Positions 32,560 to 44,560 of a stretch of DNA of 64,000 nucleotides are shown in pieces. The DNA is from Tilletia caries (taxonomy: Eukaryota > Basidiomycota > Exobasidiomycetes > Tilletiales > Tilletiaceae). The notes below the pieces were generated by a model. The model was not told the DNA's origin, searched no databases, and saw only the letters and a program-made list of their open reading frames with translations. The number at the start of each line of letters is the position of its first letter. Position 1 is the first letter of the stretch. The DNA lies in contig JALUTQ010000020.1 in assembly GCA_032718865.1 (NCBI GenBank), positions 868,001 to 932,000 of the forward strand, written 5' to 3'. Position numbers and translations under genes: made by a program.

Positions 32560-33230
32560 AAGGCATTCGTCTTTGCCCTTTTGCCTCTCCCACTGTTTCA
32601 CGTATCAGGACCTGGTGATTTTTGCAACTCCCGTCGCCCGTCGTCTCCATCTTCCTACACCGACTCCGTGTCTGCCAAGGCGTCGAGGCAGCCACTACGC
32701 AGCTGTCACTGTCCCTCCGCCACTCTCATCCACCCATCCACCAATCCAAGCCTTCCGAGCCCGCCGCTCCGCTAATGGTTGCCACTTGTGGCCGTCCATC
32801 CACGTCGCCTGCCGTCCAGCCCGCCGCCTCCGCCGCTGCGGTAATGGTTGCCACCCTCCTCCTCCGCCGCTAACGGTTGCGAGTTTACCACTCTGATCGG
32901 CGCATCCACCGTCCACGTCGTCCAGTCCGCCGCCGCGGTAATGGTTTCCCTCCTCTTCGCCGATAATGGTTGCCACCCTGATCGATACATCCACTCCTTT
33001 CATCCACGCCGCACAGCCCGCCGCTGCGCTAATGGATGCCGAATTCGCCACCCTCATCGGTCCGCCCACGTCGCTCAGTCCGCCGCTGCGCTAATGGATG
33101 TCCTCCGCCGCTGCGCTAATGGATGTCGTGTTCACCGCTCTCATCGTCCGCCCACCTCACTCAGCCCGCCGCTGCGCTAATGGTTGGCCGCTAATGGTTG
33201 GCCGCTAATGGTTGGCCGCTAATGGTATGG
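32560..33230. repeat. GCTAATGG minisatellite
   Basis: The phrase CCGCCGCTGCG(C/G)TAATGG(T/A)TG recurs irregularly about every 50-70 bp from about 32755, ending in a tight 14 bp tandem (GGTTGGCCGCTAAT, about four units, 33180-33225). It lies inside MULE element 2, downstream of its gene. Short open frames here are by-products of the repeat. Confidence 0.75.
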
Positions 33231-33877
33231 CGCGCCAACGCCTTCTCATTCGCCATTCGCCATCCACCCGCCACCGCACCTGCATCCGCATCGTCCAGCC
33301 CGGTCGTCTCAAGATCCAGCTCGTGCGTTTCCTGGTGTCCGTGAGCGTCATCATTCATCACCATGCCATCAATCATATGATCACCCTCGACCCTCGTCAT
33401 CAGGACAAGTTACTAGCAGTTCATCACCTGTTGGGCTATTGCTGCTTATTGATCTTATCTCGTAGCTGATCCTGTTTATACTTTCGTGTCTTCCAGGCTA
33501 CCCCACGGCACTATCATGTCACGCCCGTCATCAGAAGAGCGGTGTGTGTCTGCGCTGCCCGGTCCTTCCCTTCTCTTCCTTTTTCTGAGTACCATATTGA
33601 ACATCATGCTTATGCTTCGCATCAATCATCAAACAGACGCAGCCATCCATCCAGCGCATCTTTCTCTCTCGCTGTTCCGTGCGTCCGGCCGATGCGGTAC
33701 TGATCCCCGCGTCAGCCATCAGCAGAGCCTTGCTGTCCGAGACCAAAGACCCGACGGCTGATGGATGACCAGCTTGAGGTGCGTGTGACTTGCCAGGCAT
33801 TGAATACTTCGTTGATATCAAATTGAACTGCATCACTGATGGTAATCTGTCTGATTTCTTACACAGTCTTCTACAGC

Positions 33878-36399
33878 TTAAACTCTGCTGGAGCCCCGCA
33901 GATACAAAGACGATGGGTGCTGACCGGGAACCCAAGTGCGTTGATGATTGTGAGCGCGGAGACGTGTGTCAACGTCACGGAGCAGTTGTTGATTCCTCGA
34001 GTTTGCGTCCCAAAAGTTGTCGATGAATCCTGACGATGCAAACGGCTCCTCGCGTTCCAGCAAGGCCTGCATACGCGTGAGCATAAGCCGTGCTCGCTGG
34101 AACCGGGCCTGCACTGACAAACTGCCTTCACCTCCCTCATCCCTCTCTTCTCCCTCGTCCCATTCGCCCCTTATGCTGCGTGCATCGGCTTCGCTGTCAT
34201 CGTCGCTACGGGCACCTTCGTCGATACCAGACCCATCGTCGGCACCAGCTGTAGCGGCGTCAGCATTCGAAGCCTGGTTGTTGTGGGGGTCGTCTTTTGT
34301 GCCATCTGATGCGCCTGCGGGCCTGACGATGTCGGGATGCGTCCAGAAGGGGCTCTGACGATGCCGTTTCATTGTGCGCAAGGCAGGCACGGTCATGGGT
34401 GGGGCCAAGCTTACCAAATGCTTGCACAGCAGGAACCGATGCATGGGCAAAGCAGGGCATGCACATTTCCACGCATGTACGTCCGTTCGGTAGCGTTGAA
34501 TAGCCTCCGCGCTGACCTCCTTTGCTGCCTCTTTTTTCCAAGCTACCGCCATGCTTGTTCGCCAGGCAGGTCTTGCGATCCGGTCGTTCCCTGCGCGCAA
34601 TGCCACCACGCGCTTGACGGCTGTCGGCAGTACACGCGTCTGCAAGATGAAGGTGACAAGGTCGATACGTGGTCGGGCAAAGCGGTGTAAGTAGTCATGC
34701 TTGATGACTCGCCAGTGAGATTCGGTGACCATTGTCGACTTGAGAATGGGGATTGACTCGTTTGCTCCCCTTGCCCACAGCTTCCATTCCTTGCCCATGT
34801 ACCAATTGGCCCATAGATAGGCCCACACGCGTGCCCATCCCTTTGCCTTGCACAAGTCGTAGGCCTCCTTGGCCTGCCTGCGATACAACTGCTCTTGTGT
34901 GAGGTATATACCGTGTAGCGTTGGAAACGCAGTGTGCTCGTTCAGATGTTTGGACAGCAAGTCGAGGATGATGACGCTGTCTGCTTTGTTGCACTCCAGC
35001 CTGCCAGGCTCATCCCATTGTGACGCGTCCTTCTTGCACTCGCACTTGCACCTTTCCGAGTGATGGCGAAGGTTCTTTACGACCCCCCAACACGGCTCAA
35101 GGTCGGGTATCGTACGAATGGCGTCCCAAGGGTTGTATTTGCGCGTGCTTGTGGGTTTCGTTGAGGCGAGCTTCTGTCGCACCGCTCGTCGTACGTGCCA
35201 ATAGCAAAGCTGGACCTTTGCGGTGGGCCATACGTTGGCGATAGCAGCAAGCTCAGCGCTATCCTTGTCACAGCCGACAAAAGTAGGAGTGAGCCCACGA
35301 CCCTTAAGCGCCTGTAACACCTCCGTAAGAATGCTGATTTTTGCGCCCATCTGCCTCCATGTCCTTCGTGTTGAGAAAGCAGTATGCCAGTGGAACGCCC
35401 GTCCCGTCCAGCTCAGCGAGGATGCCGAAGAGCTCATGGCCGGCGTTGTTGGTTCCGTATGTTGAGTCTATTGAGATCTCTACCGTGGTTGATGCCAGCA
35501 TGCTGATCAGTTCCTCTGCTATCAGCAGCATTCCTCGCACCTGCCCATCACGCTCGATCAACTTCGCAGACATTCTACAGCGTGGACCATCGCCGCGCGT
35601 ACTTTCGGCGTTGACGAGCTGCATAGCCGACTGGAAGGGATCGTCTTGAAGTCGCCAGATAGCCGAGGAAAGCGCCTGCCACCAATAATAGACTTGCTTT
35701 TGCGTGATTTGGCCTACAACAGCATCTGGAAAGGTGGCGCGCATGTCTTGAAATATCTGGCCGGGGGTCGAATCGAGGCGACCTTCAATGTATTCCAGGA
35801 CCACAGGTGGCAGAGTTCGATCACAGTAAGGATCGTGAGAGGTATGACGAAAGCGTATGTTGAGCAGGCGGGCTAGAGGTTTGAACGTCAGGCGCAACGA
35901 GCTATTGCATTGATGCTGGGCCACGGAATCTGCTGCTGCTCGGGTACCCTTGTTCCCGTGGGGCTGATGAGGACCGCTAACGCAGCGACGACTGGCATCC
36001 TGGGAGCAGTGGAAGCGGCTTGCGCATCCGTCGACTGTAACCAAGGTATCGTGATACTTGAAGCGAAAAACCTGTAGTCTCCCATATAACGCGAGCCATA
36101 GCGTGCGCGTCGTTTCGAGCCGCCTTCTCCTCGTCTGCGTCTTCGTGTGCGTTGGCTCTTGATACGCGGATGGGAAGGTCATCATAGCTGAGGCAGACGT
36201 CCGTGTGGAGACTGTGGGACGCGCTCTGGCCATGGTTCTTGAACGCTTGCTGAACGTCAACCCAGAGATCATTGGGCACTGCTCGCTTTAGGTGTTTCTG
36301 GCAAGTTTTCCGCCTCTGACCGCTGCTGGTTTGAGGGAAGTCATCAATAGGACGGTATCCTTTGCAGCTCGTGCACCAGGATCGTGTCGAGTCGTCCAT
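33878..36399 (-). pseudogene. Mutator-like (MULE) transposase 2, frame-broken
   Basis: Three overlapping frames read as one protein. The N-terminus (MDDSTRSWCTSCKGYRPIDD) has a Cys-rich zinc-like region and ends with ARVIWETTG. It then shifts frame at the A5 run 36066-36070 (plus strand) into FRFKYHDTLVTVDGCASRFH and the core D in ISIDSTYGTNNAGHELFG. A second shift near 35340-35365 leads to AKISILTEVLQALKGRGL, D in VGCDKDSAELAAIANVWP, LCYWHVRRAV, E in MVTESHWRVIKHDY, and a SWIM finger (WKCACPALPMHRFLLCKHLV). The long acidic/serine C-terminus ends at 33878. Family features are complete; the two shifts would inactivate it unless they are assembly errors. It is a different lineage from the MULE at 24.9-29.5 kb. 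Confidence 0.85.
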
Positions 36400-36641
36400 G
36401 GATGATGAAGTGAGAAGAAGAAGAAAAGCGGGGAAAGCACTGGAAGCAGGACTGAGGAGTGAGGATTGAGGAGAGAGTAAAGGAAAGTGCTTGCGCGTCT
36501 ATTGCTTATAAGGTATAACACAAGGCGCGCTTGCTGCCATCGGCGCGTAGCTAGACGCGACGCGCGCGCGTCACGCGTGGTGTGAAGAGTTCAAGGAAGC
36601 CACGTGGCTCCGGATTTTCAGGGGGATGGGCTACTGACGTT

Positions 36642-37159
36642 GATTCCCGCTCTATTATCTTAACGCTGCGTCCGGCATAGATTATGGCTGGCTGCCCGGC
36701 TACTCCTGGCTAAGCCCCTGCCTGTGTGCGTCGTGTGATGCTGCCGCTGAACTTTTTTTTCTCTATCTCCAGCTCCACTTGTCCAGCATTCCGGCTTACT
36801 CTGAACACTTCGCTTGCTCTAGCGCACACAATTAGGCACCCATGACCCGGCCAGATGGCGAGCCGTGCTTCTCAACAGCACGTACGGCAGCAGTCAGCAG
36901 CGAAGGCCGACGGAAGAAAGATACGCTCTGGGCGCAGGTTATTATTTTATCTAAATCTCGCTCATCTCATGTTCTCACCCACAGAACCCGAGAGTGGGAC
37001 CGGCCCCGCGTTCTTTCCCATCTTCCCACCTTCACGTATAAGAGGAGCCTATCAGTACACCCTGCTAACATCGCCTTCCCTACCCCACCCCAGCTGATCT
37101 CTTCTCGTCTCGCCTCTCTGCTCCCTCAGCCCCACACAGTCAACAGGTCCGAACCAATC
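36642..37159. other. PTR2 promoter region
   Basis: No gene is supported. A TATA-like CGTATAAGAGG near 37034 lies about 125 bp upstream of the PTR2 start. Confidence 0.4.
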
Positions 37160-39635
37160 ATGGCCGACACCGGAGCCCCACCCGAATACTCCACCGTGGT
37201 CAACCATCCAAAAGGCGAGGAAGCCCTCGACCTCCCCATCTCCACCCACGACGACCAAGGCCACCCCTTCCCCACCGAGCCAGAAATCGACAGTCTAAGA
37301 AGAGTCCCCGCCAGCATCCCCGTCGCCGCCTTCCTCATCGCTCTCCTCGAGCTCGCCGAGCGGTTGTCGTATTATGGCGCCGTGCAGGTTTTCCAGAACT
37401 TCGTGCAGAGGCCGTTGCCGTCTTGTTCTAGTACGGGCGCCTCGGCTTGTGCGGGGCCGAATGCGACGTCGGGCGCGTTGGGGTATGGTCAACGGGCCGC
37501 CACTGCCAGTACGTCTAATCTCCTGCCAGTTCGGAAGGAAGTACATGATCTTGTTTTTTTTTTTTGCTGACCTTCTTATCGTATTCCACAGTCAGCAACA
37601 CGAATAACTTCTGGGTGTACATCATGCCCATCCTCGGCGCCTGGATCGCCGACTCCCGTCTGGGCCGCTTCCGCACCGTCTGCTGGGCCGTCCTGATCGC
37701 CATCATCGGACACGTCCTCCTCGTCATCTCCGCCCTGCCCAGCGTCATTGCCGACCGGGCCGGTTCGATGGCTTGCTTCTGCGTCGCGTTTATCGTCATG
37801 GGTGTTGGAACGGGATGGTTCAAGAGTTCCATCTCGCCTTTGGTGCGTTCATTCTGACCTGTTCTTCTGAGGAATGTTTTCTTGGGCCCTAACTTGTGAT
37901 CTATACATTCGCTGCTTCTTCAGATGGCAGAACAGGTCGCTAGCAAGAAGATGTACGTCGACGTCCTCAAGACCGGCGAACGCGTCATCGTCGACCCCTC
38001 CCTGACCCTCGTCCGTCTCTTCATGTACTTCTACCGTACGTCCGCATCCCCCTCTCCTTTCATCCCCCCCGCTTCTCGTTTTGCTGATCATCTCATGCCC
38101 TTCGCCAGTGTTCATCAACATCGGCGCGCTCATCGGACAGGTCGCCATGCCATTCGCAGAGAAGCACGTCGGTTGTAAGTCCTTTTTCCCATCTAAAGAC
38201 TGCGTTCATTGCAGCACCTTTGAAATGCTAATACACCCTCCCCCAACCCAGACTGGCTCGCCTACCTAATCCCAACCATCGTCTTCGCCCTCTGCCCCTT
38301 TGTCCTCTTCTTCGGCCGAAACATGTACCGCCACACCCCACCCTCGGGCTCCGTGCTCGCGCGCTCCCTCCGACTCTGGTGGTTCGCCGCCAAGGGTCGC
38401 TGGTCGTACAACCCCCTGCGGACCTGGCGCCAGCTTCGCGCGGATGATTTCTGGACGAGGGCACTGCCGTCGAGGCAGACCGTTCTGCCGGGGTGGATGG
38501 ACTTTGATGATAACTGGGTGTTTGAGGTGAGGAGGGGGTACAAGGCTTGTGCGGTTTTCTGCTTGTATCCGGCGTACTGGCTTTGCTACCAGCAGGTGAG
38601 TCCCCCCAATTCCCCATTGATGACCCTTTGCTAGGATCTTAATTCTCACCTACTACCACCCCTCTCGTCTCGGCCAGATCAACAACAACCTCGTCTCCCA
38701 GAGCGCAACGATGACCCTCAACGGCGTCCCCAACGAGATCATCTCCAACATCGACCCCCTCGCCCTCCTGATCCTAATCCCCTTCATGGACCTAGTCTTC
38801 TACCCCTTCCTCCGCCGCTGCGGCATCAACTTCACCGCGCTCAAGCGCATCACCTGCGGCTTCTTCGCCGCGGCGCTCAGCATGGTCTGGGCGGCTGTGC
38901 TGCAGCATTATATCTATGCGACCAATCCGTGCGGGCGGTATGTGAGCGAGTGCACGGATGCGAATGGGGAGGTCGTCGTTTCGAGGTTGAATGTGTGGAT
39001 TCAGAGCGGGTGTTATGTCCTGGTGGCGTTGTCGGAGATCTTCGCTTCGATTACCGGGTTGGAGTATGCGTTTACCAAGGCGCCGACGAATATGCGGTCG
39101 CTTGTGACCAGTGTGGTCAGTTGGTGGTCCCCTTTTATCAACCTTGAAGCACAGTGGCTGACAGTGTCTCCTTCGTACCCTCGTTCCAGTTCCTTTTCAC
39201 GAACGCCCTCGCTTCCGCGATCGGACAGGCCTTCGTCCCCCTCAGCGAGGACCCCAACCTCGTCGTGAGTAATAACCCCTCCCATCCCACACCCCAGAAA
39301 ACCCTCCCTGGAAGGCTCACATCCTCCCATCCTCCCCCTCTCTCTCCCTCCAACTCCAGATCAACTACGCAGTCTTCGGCGGCGCCGCCTTCTTCTTCGG
39401 CGTCATCTTCTGGATCATCTTCCGCGACCTGGACGCACAGGAGGACGTGCTGAACAACCTCGACCAGGGCGGGTATGGTGGGCACAAGAGCGGTGGGGAC
39501 GAGGAGATTGGTGGCGAGGAGGGGAGGGGGCCGGTGCTGGCCGAGCGGATGGCGGGCGAGGGCGGGAAGGAGGGGGGTGTTACGGGTAGCTCGACTGCTA
39601 CTGCTACGGAGGAGAAGGAGGCCGGGAAGGCTTGA
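37160..39635 (+). CDS. PTR2: PTR2-type proton-coupled di/tripeptide transporter
   Basis: The ATG at 37160 (MADTGAPPEYSTVVNHP) starts a POT/PTR family protein with at least seven introns and stop at 39633-39635. The family signature ELAERLSYYGAVQVFQNFVQ is present, then NTNNFWVYIMPILGAWIADSRLGRF, GTGWFKSSISPL, VFINIGALIGQ, a cytoplasmic loop, and a second half with NVWIQSGCYVLVALSEIFAS ITGLEYAFTKAP. About twelve membrane spans are expected. The C-terminal tail is Gly/Glu-rich and cytosolic. It imports small peptides with protons at the plasma membrane. It converges on the catalase gene with a 360 bp gap. Confidence 0.93.
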
Positions 39636-39995
39636 TGGGGAATCATGGGATGTCTTCCTACGCACACACGACTTTGCTTTAACGATCTCTTCTACTTCTG
39701 GTGCTACGAAATGCTGTATTCCAAAGGAGTCGCATGTATTACGATACCTGTCCACTTCACCCCCTTCGCGTAGTTTTAGTCATACACCTCGGCTTTGACG
39801 TTTCTTCGCTCGGAGAGGGAGCTTCCATCTGATGCCACAGGAGCGAGGAGAACACGAGGTACATACATACAAAGCGAATGGTATGTTGAATTTCTTCTCG
39901 ATCCACGAACAGGAAGCGAGGGGGAAACAGCGTTCATGAAGCATGAGAAAAAGTGGTCGTGAAGATCGTTCAATGGTGGGTCCGACGAGCATCCT

Positions 39996-42001
39996 CTAAG
40001 CGCTAATGCCAATCTCCTTCCCAATGCGCGAGGCAATATCAGGGTGCACCTTCTTGAAGATGGCCAACTGGCGCTTCTTGATCTCCTCTGACTTCACGCC
40101 GCCCAAGTGACCAGAGATGTTCTGGATGAAGCGCTCCTTGGCTCCATCGTCGAAGACCTTCTCCCACAGGTCCCGGGGCTGCTCGAAGTCCTTGTCGTCA
40201 ACCTGCGAGAGGAAGCTGTCGATGGAGGCGGAGGCGAACTTCTCGTGGGCTGCGTTGACAGTGACCCGCTTGGAGTACTGGAGAGGCGAGATGGTGGACT
40301 GGTAGTTGGGTCTGGAACCCTGGTTGCCAGTCACCGACATCGCACCGTCACGCTGGAAGTTGGCGACGGGGACAAGGGGCGCGTTGACGGGGATCTGCTG
40401 GTAGTTGACACCCAGACGGTGGCGGTGCGTGTCGGGGTAAGAGAACAACCGACTCTGCAGGACGGGGTCGGCCGAGGGCTCGATGCCGGGTACGAGGTGC
40501 GAAGGGCTGAAGGCGACTTGCTCGATCTCTGCGAAGTAGTTCTCTGGGTTCCTGTTCAGGGTGATCTTGCCGACGGGGCGGAGCGGGTAGTCTGTGTGCG
40601 ACCAGATCTGCGGAGTGGGTATGTTTCATGGTCAGTCGCGTACGGCGCGTTAAGCGGGTAGAGTGGCAACATACCTTGGTGAGATCGAACACGGAGTAAC
40701 GGAAGGCCTCGGCCTGTGCCTCGGTCATGGTCTGCACAGACACAGTCCACGAGGGGAAGTCTCCCTTCTCGATCTGGTTGAAGAGCTCCTCATTGTGCAC
40801 ATCCGGGTTCTCACCCGCAAGCTTGACACCCTCCTCCTGAGTGAAGGTCTTGACGCCCTGGTCGGAGCGGACGTGGATCTTGACGTAGACCCATTCACCG
40901 GAGGCGTTGACAAACTTGAAGGTGTGGCCGCCGTAGCCGTGCTGGAAGGCGTGTCCGGCGGGGATGCCGCGGTCACCGAAGAGAATCATGAACCTAAACG
41001 ATAGCAGGGAGAAGGATCAGAAGAGGAAACACAAGTGAGCATGTAAATTTTTTGGTGAGAGCTGGACACGCTGTACTTACTGATGCACACTCTCTTCATT
41101 TTGCGTTCCGTAGTCCCAGAACATGTCAGCATCCTTCAGATGTGTCTGAGGGTCGCGCTTCTGGGTGTGGATGAAGTGGGGGAACTTTGCTGGGTCGCGG
41201 AGGAAGAAGACAGGTGTCTGATAAGTGGCGAAGATGTGTAAGATGGTTAGCATGCGCGTAGATGGTGAGGAGCAAAGTTGTGGCAATCAAAGAAAGAAAA
41301 GGGCGAACTTAATGGCCGCCCTAGGGCGGGAATATCCTACACACACTGCTCTGAGGCATGGGGGCGGCCAAAGGCTCAAAGCCGCCAAGGGGCAGCCATT
41401 AAGTTCGCTCAAAAGAAAATGCTCACGTTGTTGAACACCCAGTCGAGGTTACCCTCCTCCGTGCGAAACTTGATAGCAAACCCGCGCGGGTCACGAGCAG
41501 TATCAGCCGACCCGCTCTCGCCACCAACAGTGGAGAAGCGGATGGTAAGTGGCGTCTTCTTGCCGGTCTCGAACAACTTGGCGGCACAGATATCCGACAC
41601 ATCGTGGGTGGCCTCGAAGACACCGTGTGCTCCGCCGCCCTTGGCGTGTACGACGCGCTCGGGGATGCGCTCTCGGTCGAAGTGAGCTGTTGTAGTGAGA
41701 GGGAGGGTTGGATTTAGTAATGGAGGGGTCTGAGATTTACGCCAGTACGGGTGAACTGACCGAGAAGGTCGATGTGGTGGAAGTCCTGGAGGAGGAGAGC
41801 GCCGCCGACGGGCTTGTTGCCTACGTTGACGCGCTGGGCGGCGTAGGGCTCGTCGAAGGGAGCACCGTTGGAGGTGGTGTAGGTAACCTGCTCGGCACCC
41901 TGCTGGAAACTTGCGGGAGAGAAACAGAGAGTGTCAGCAACAGCATGTCCACTGGATGTGGCACTGAACGGAAGAGGGACTCACACTTTCTGAGATGGCA
42001 T
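39996..42001 (-). CDS. Catalase (haem, small-subunit type)
   Basis: It splits hydrogen peroxide into water and oxygen. From ATG 41999-42001 (MPSQK) the exons give [15 protein letters not shown], the catalytic His in [39 protein letters not shown], the distal-side [40 protein letters not shown], and the haem-ligand Tyr in [14 protein letters not shown], ending KEIGISA at 39996. At least five introns occur. There is no C-terminal flavodoxin domain, so it belongs to the small-subunit clade. No canonical SKL peroxisomal signal is visible. The intron after WVFNN is enlarged by a 106 bp MITE. A TATA box lies 76 bp upstream of the start. Confidence 0.96.
41303..41408. mobile_element. 106 bp MITE inside a catalase intron
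   Basis: The ends GCGAACTTAATGGCCGCCC and, inverted, GCGAACTTAATGGCTGCCCC form near-perfect inverted repeats that make up much of the element. Flanking AAAGAAAA on both sides may be a target duplication but is low-complexity. The element lies between the WVFNN and TPVFFLRDP exons and leaves both splice sites untouched. Confidence 0.75.
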
Positions 42002-42076
42002 GTTGGGTATGTAGTGTAACGAAGTATGTGTCGATGGTGGCGAGCGCGACAAGGACAGGAAGGAGCAGTAGGCCTT

Positions 42077-42085
42077 CTTTTTATA
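42077..42085 (-). promoter_or_regulatory. TATA box of the catalase gene
   Basis: TATAAAAAG on the minus strand lies 76 bp upstream of the catalase ATG, at a suitable distance for a core promoter. Confidence 0.5.
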
Positions 42086-43640
42086 CCTCGCTACGATTTC
42101 CAACTGACCAACTGCAAAGCCCAGGATTGAGCATCGCCCCGATCACCCGTGATGTCGCCATTTCTAAGCGTTTCCACGCACGGGCCTCCGCTCCTGGTTG
42201 GCCATCTTCACGACTTCCTTCGCTCTTGCGGTGACCCAGCGGCAAACCAACGTCCACTTCCCCATCCAGGCGCTCACCGCTCACCGCTCACCGTCACCGA
42301 GACATCCACGGTGGGCTTCGCCGTGAGCTCTTTCTACTCGTTAGACCGAGGTCCGAGCACCGCGACGCCGCTTTCTGTGACGGGTTCACGGTAATTCGCG
42401 GCGAATCGAGGTCCTGCGTCTGGCTCCTCGTTCTCATGCCCATCCATGCTCCATGCTCATGCCTCTCACTCCCACGACCTCGTCTCACGTCTATCTCATC
42501 AATGATGGTTGACACTCGTGGCGCGCGGGGAGACATAAAAACCTTCCATCGCGTGCTGAAGCTGGGGCTTGCAATTTGCTGCTCATGCTCATCTCATGAC
42601 CCAGCTGGCCGGTTGGCCTGGGCATTGTGCGCGCTGACCTTTCTTTCATTCGTGATTAGGCTGAATCTCTCTTTCCTTTCCTCTGATCTCTTCTCAGAAC
42701 AGCGCCTTTCTCGTGTCGACCTCGTGCACGATCTTCGACTCTACATATGTACACTACCGCAAGGAATCAGGATCCCATACACGCCGGACCTCATCTTTCG
42801 TCCTGACACCCGAATGCGGCCTGTACTCACCGAGGAACCTAAGCGGGTGTCCCGCAGAGACTGTCGCACAGTCAGATATCTGGCAGACTCCAAGTCGGAA
42901 CGACACTGGAAGGACCACGTCCGGCATGCATCACCACTGCGCGGACGCTCATATCAGAGCCGGAGCATCCAAGACTACGCATCAAGACTGTGAATCGACA
43001 AGCTGTGCCAAGAGGAAGCTTCGAGGAGACGGGTACATAGTTGTGCACGAATCCCGACCGCGGAGGCCGATGTCACGAGGAGCCCATCCAAGGCCGGACA
43101 ACCTGCCTCTTCCAGTGTTCGAGATGAAGGATTCCGTCTTTCTCGGGCCGAAGCGATCGCGGCCACTATCTTACTGTCAGCGGAGCAGACCTCTGTCCCT
43201 GCCAATGCCCCCGCGGACTCTTCAGGCTGTTACAGCCGCTGTGAGGCAAGGGCGATGGATTCTCGTCTTTTGAATGACCAAGCCCACGAACCGTACGGGG
43301 ACTTGGGCTGTCCAAAGTGACTAAGTGAGTACGCGTTGCTGGCTAGGTACGACCCGCACGAGAGAGCCACAAAGGTCAAAGGCACGCCGGAATTCCTGAA
43401 TCCTGATCCTGAATTCTGGTTGAGCTCTATCTCGGCTGGAAGAACATTCTGTCGATCCTAGATAACCGATCACCTGCGGAACCAAAGACCAGTCGTGGAT
43501 AATAATCCATCGTTGACGACCTTGTGAGCAACCCTCGTTAGAGCGAGTGCGTTCTTGTGATGCATGTCAGGCGATGGACGAGGGCCCTCGCGGCCGGATA
43601 CTGGATGAACGAGACGATGCTGCCTTGATGCTTGATGAGC
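42086..43640. other. 1.5 kb region without a supported gene
   Basis: Several open frames of 180-190 codons exist on the plus strand (for example 42713-43273) but show no domain, codon bias or intron structure I can support. A short transcript or unrecognised orphan gene cannot be excluded. Confidence 0.4.
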
Positions 43641-43914
43641 GATGAGCGGAGCGATGAGGATGTGGACGTCGATAACGTCGAACGTGACTGCGGGGTACAA
43701 ACTGTGGCAGGGAGACCGAAGAAGGCGCAGGCAAGTGGTGGTAAAGTTACGATCAACATTCGCTGCACGCAGCATGCTGCTGATTGCTGTGCATCACTTC
43801 CTCCTCGCTCCTCCCTCACGTCCACCATCAATCTTTCTCGTCCTCCGTATCTCAGTCTCATCTCATCTTTCTGTTTTCTTCACCTCAAAGCCTCATTCCC
43901 TCCATCTCTATCAA

Positions 43915-44001
43915 GGTGAGTTGCGAATCCATTTATTGCGGCATGTTGCAAGGCTGAGCCTGCTCCGGATGCTAACTTTCCTTCGCTCGAAACACATGAA
44001 G
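43915..44001 (+). other. Candidate 5' leader intron of the bHLH gene
   Basis: A GTGAGT at about 43916, a textbook branch site TGCTAACTTT (about 43970) and an acceptor-like ACATGAAG (near 44000) suggest a spliced leader upstream of the bHLH coding region. Whether the upstream exon codes for anything is not clear. Confidence 0.4.
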
Positions 44002-44091
44002 CTGACCCTTGTCATTTCCCTACCCTCCTTGCGACCCTCCCCTCCTAACGCCCTTGCTTCTTACCCTGCGCAGCCGCTGATCCACTACCTG

Positions 44092-44560
44092 TGTGATCGC
44101 GCTTTCCTCTCCCAAAGCTCCTGCTCAAAGCCTTCCACAACTGCAGCTCTCAGCAAACCTACACATACAGCACTTTTCTCGCTACCCTTTGCGCCCCTCC
44201 ATCTCTGGCCAGCCCGCTTGATCCATCCTTGTGATCGCGCTACCAGCAGAAGAAGGACCCTCTCCACCCAGCGTACCAGCCTAGAAAACGTTCGGCTCCC
44301 AACCAGCTACAATCTCCCCTCGGACTCTGCCCAAGACTCTCTGCTCGACTCTGCGCCCGTTTCTCTCGCTGTCCGCCGAACCGCTTTTGACAAGTGTGAT
44401 CGCGCAGCTCCCTCTCTCAAGTTTCTGCATCCAATATCTCTCGGCTTCTGCTTCGCTCTCTCGGCTCCTCTCAGTTCTACTTTGCAACCCCCAACCTCCG
44501 GATCTCTCCACTCCAACTCTGGCCGCCGAACCACTTCGCAAACGAACCGTGTGATCGCGC
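44092..44560 (+). promoter_or_regulatory. Four TGTGATCGCGC motifs in the leader of the bHLH gene
   Basis: The 11-mer TGTGATCGCGC occurs exactly four times in one orientation, at 44092, 44230, 44395 and 44550 (spacing 138, 165, 155). The last two are preceded by related GCCGAACC(G/A)CTT. The last copy ends 96 bp before the ATG at 44656. The motif could be a DNA site for a regulator or an RNA element in a long 5' leader. Confidence 0.6.

Larger units (their letters stand above)
32304..36641 (-). mobile_element. MULE element 2 with 24 bp terminal inverted repeats
   Basis: AGCCCATCCCCCTGAAAATC plus four more bases (32313-32336) recurs perfectly in reverse complement at 36609-36632, enclosing a MULE transposase gene. 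A direct 8-mer GATTCCCG lies exactly 9 bp outside each repeat (32296-32303, 36642-36649) and is a tentative target duplication. The 9 outer bases on each side do not match each other, so the true ends are uncertain. Confidence 0.65.
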
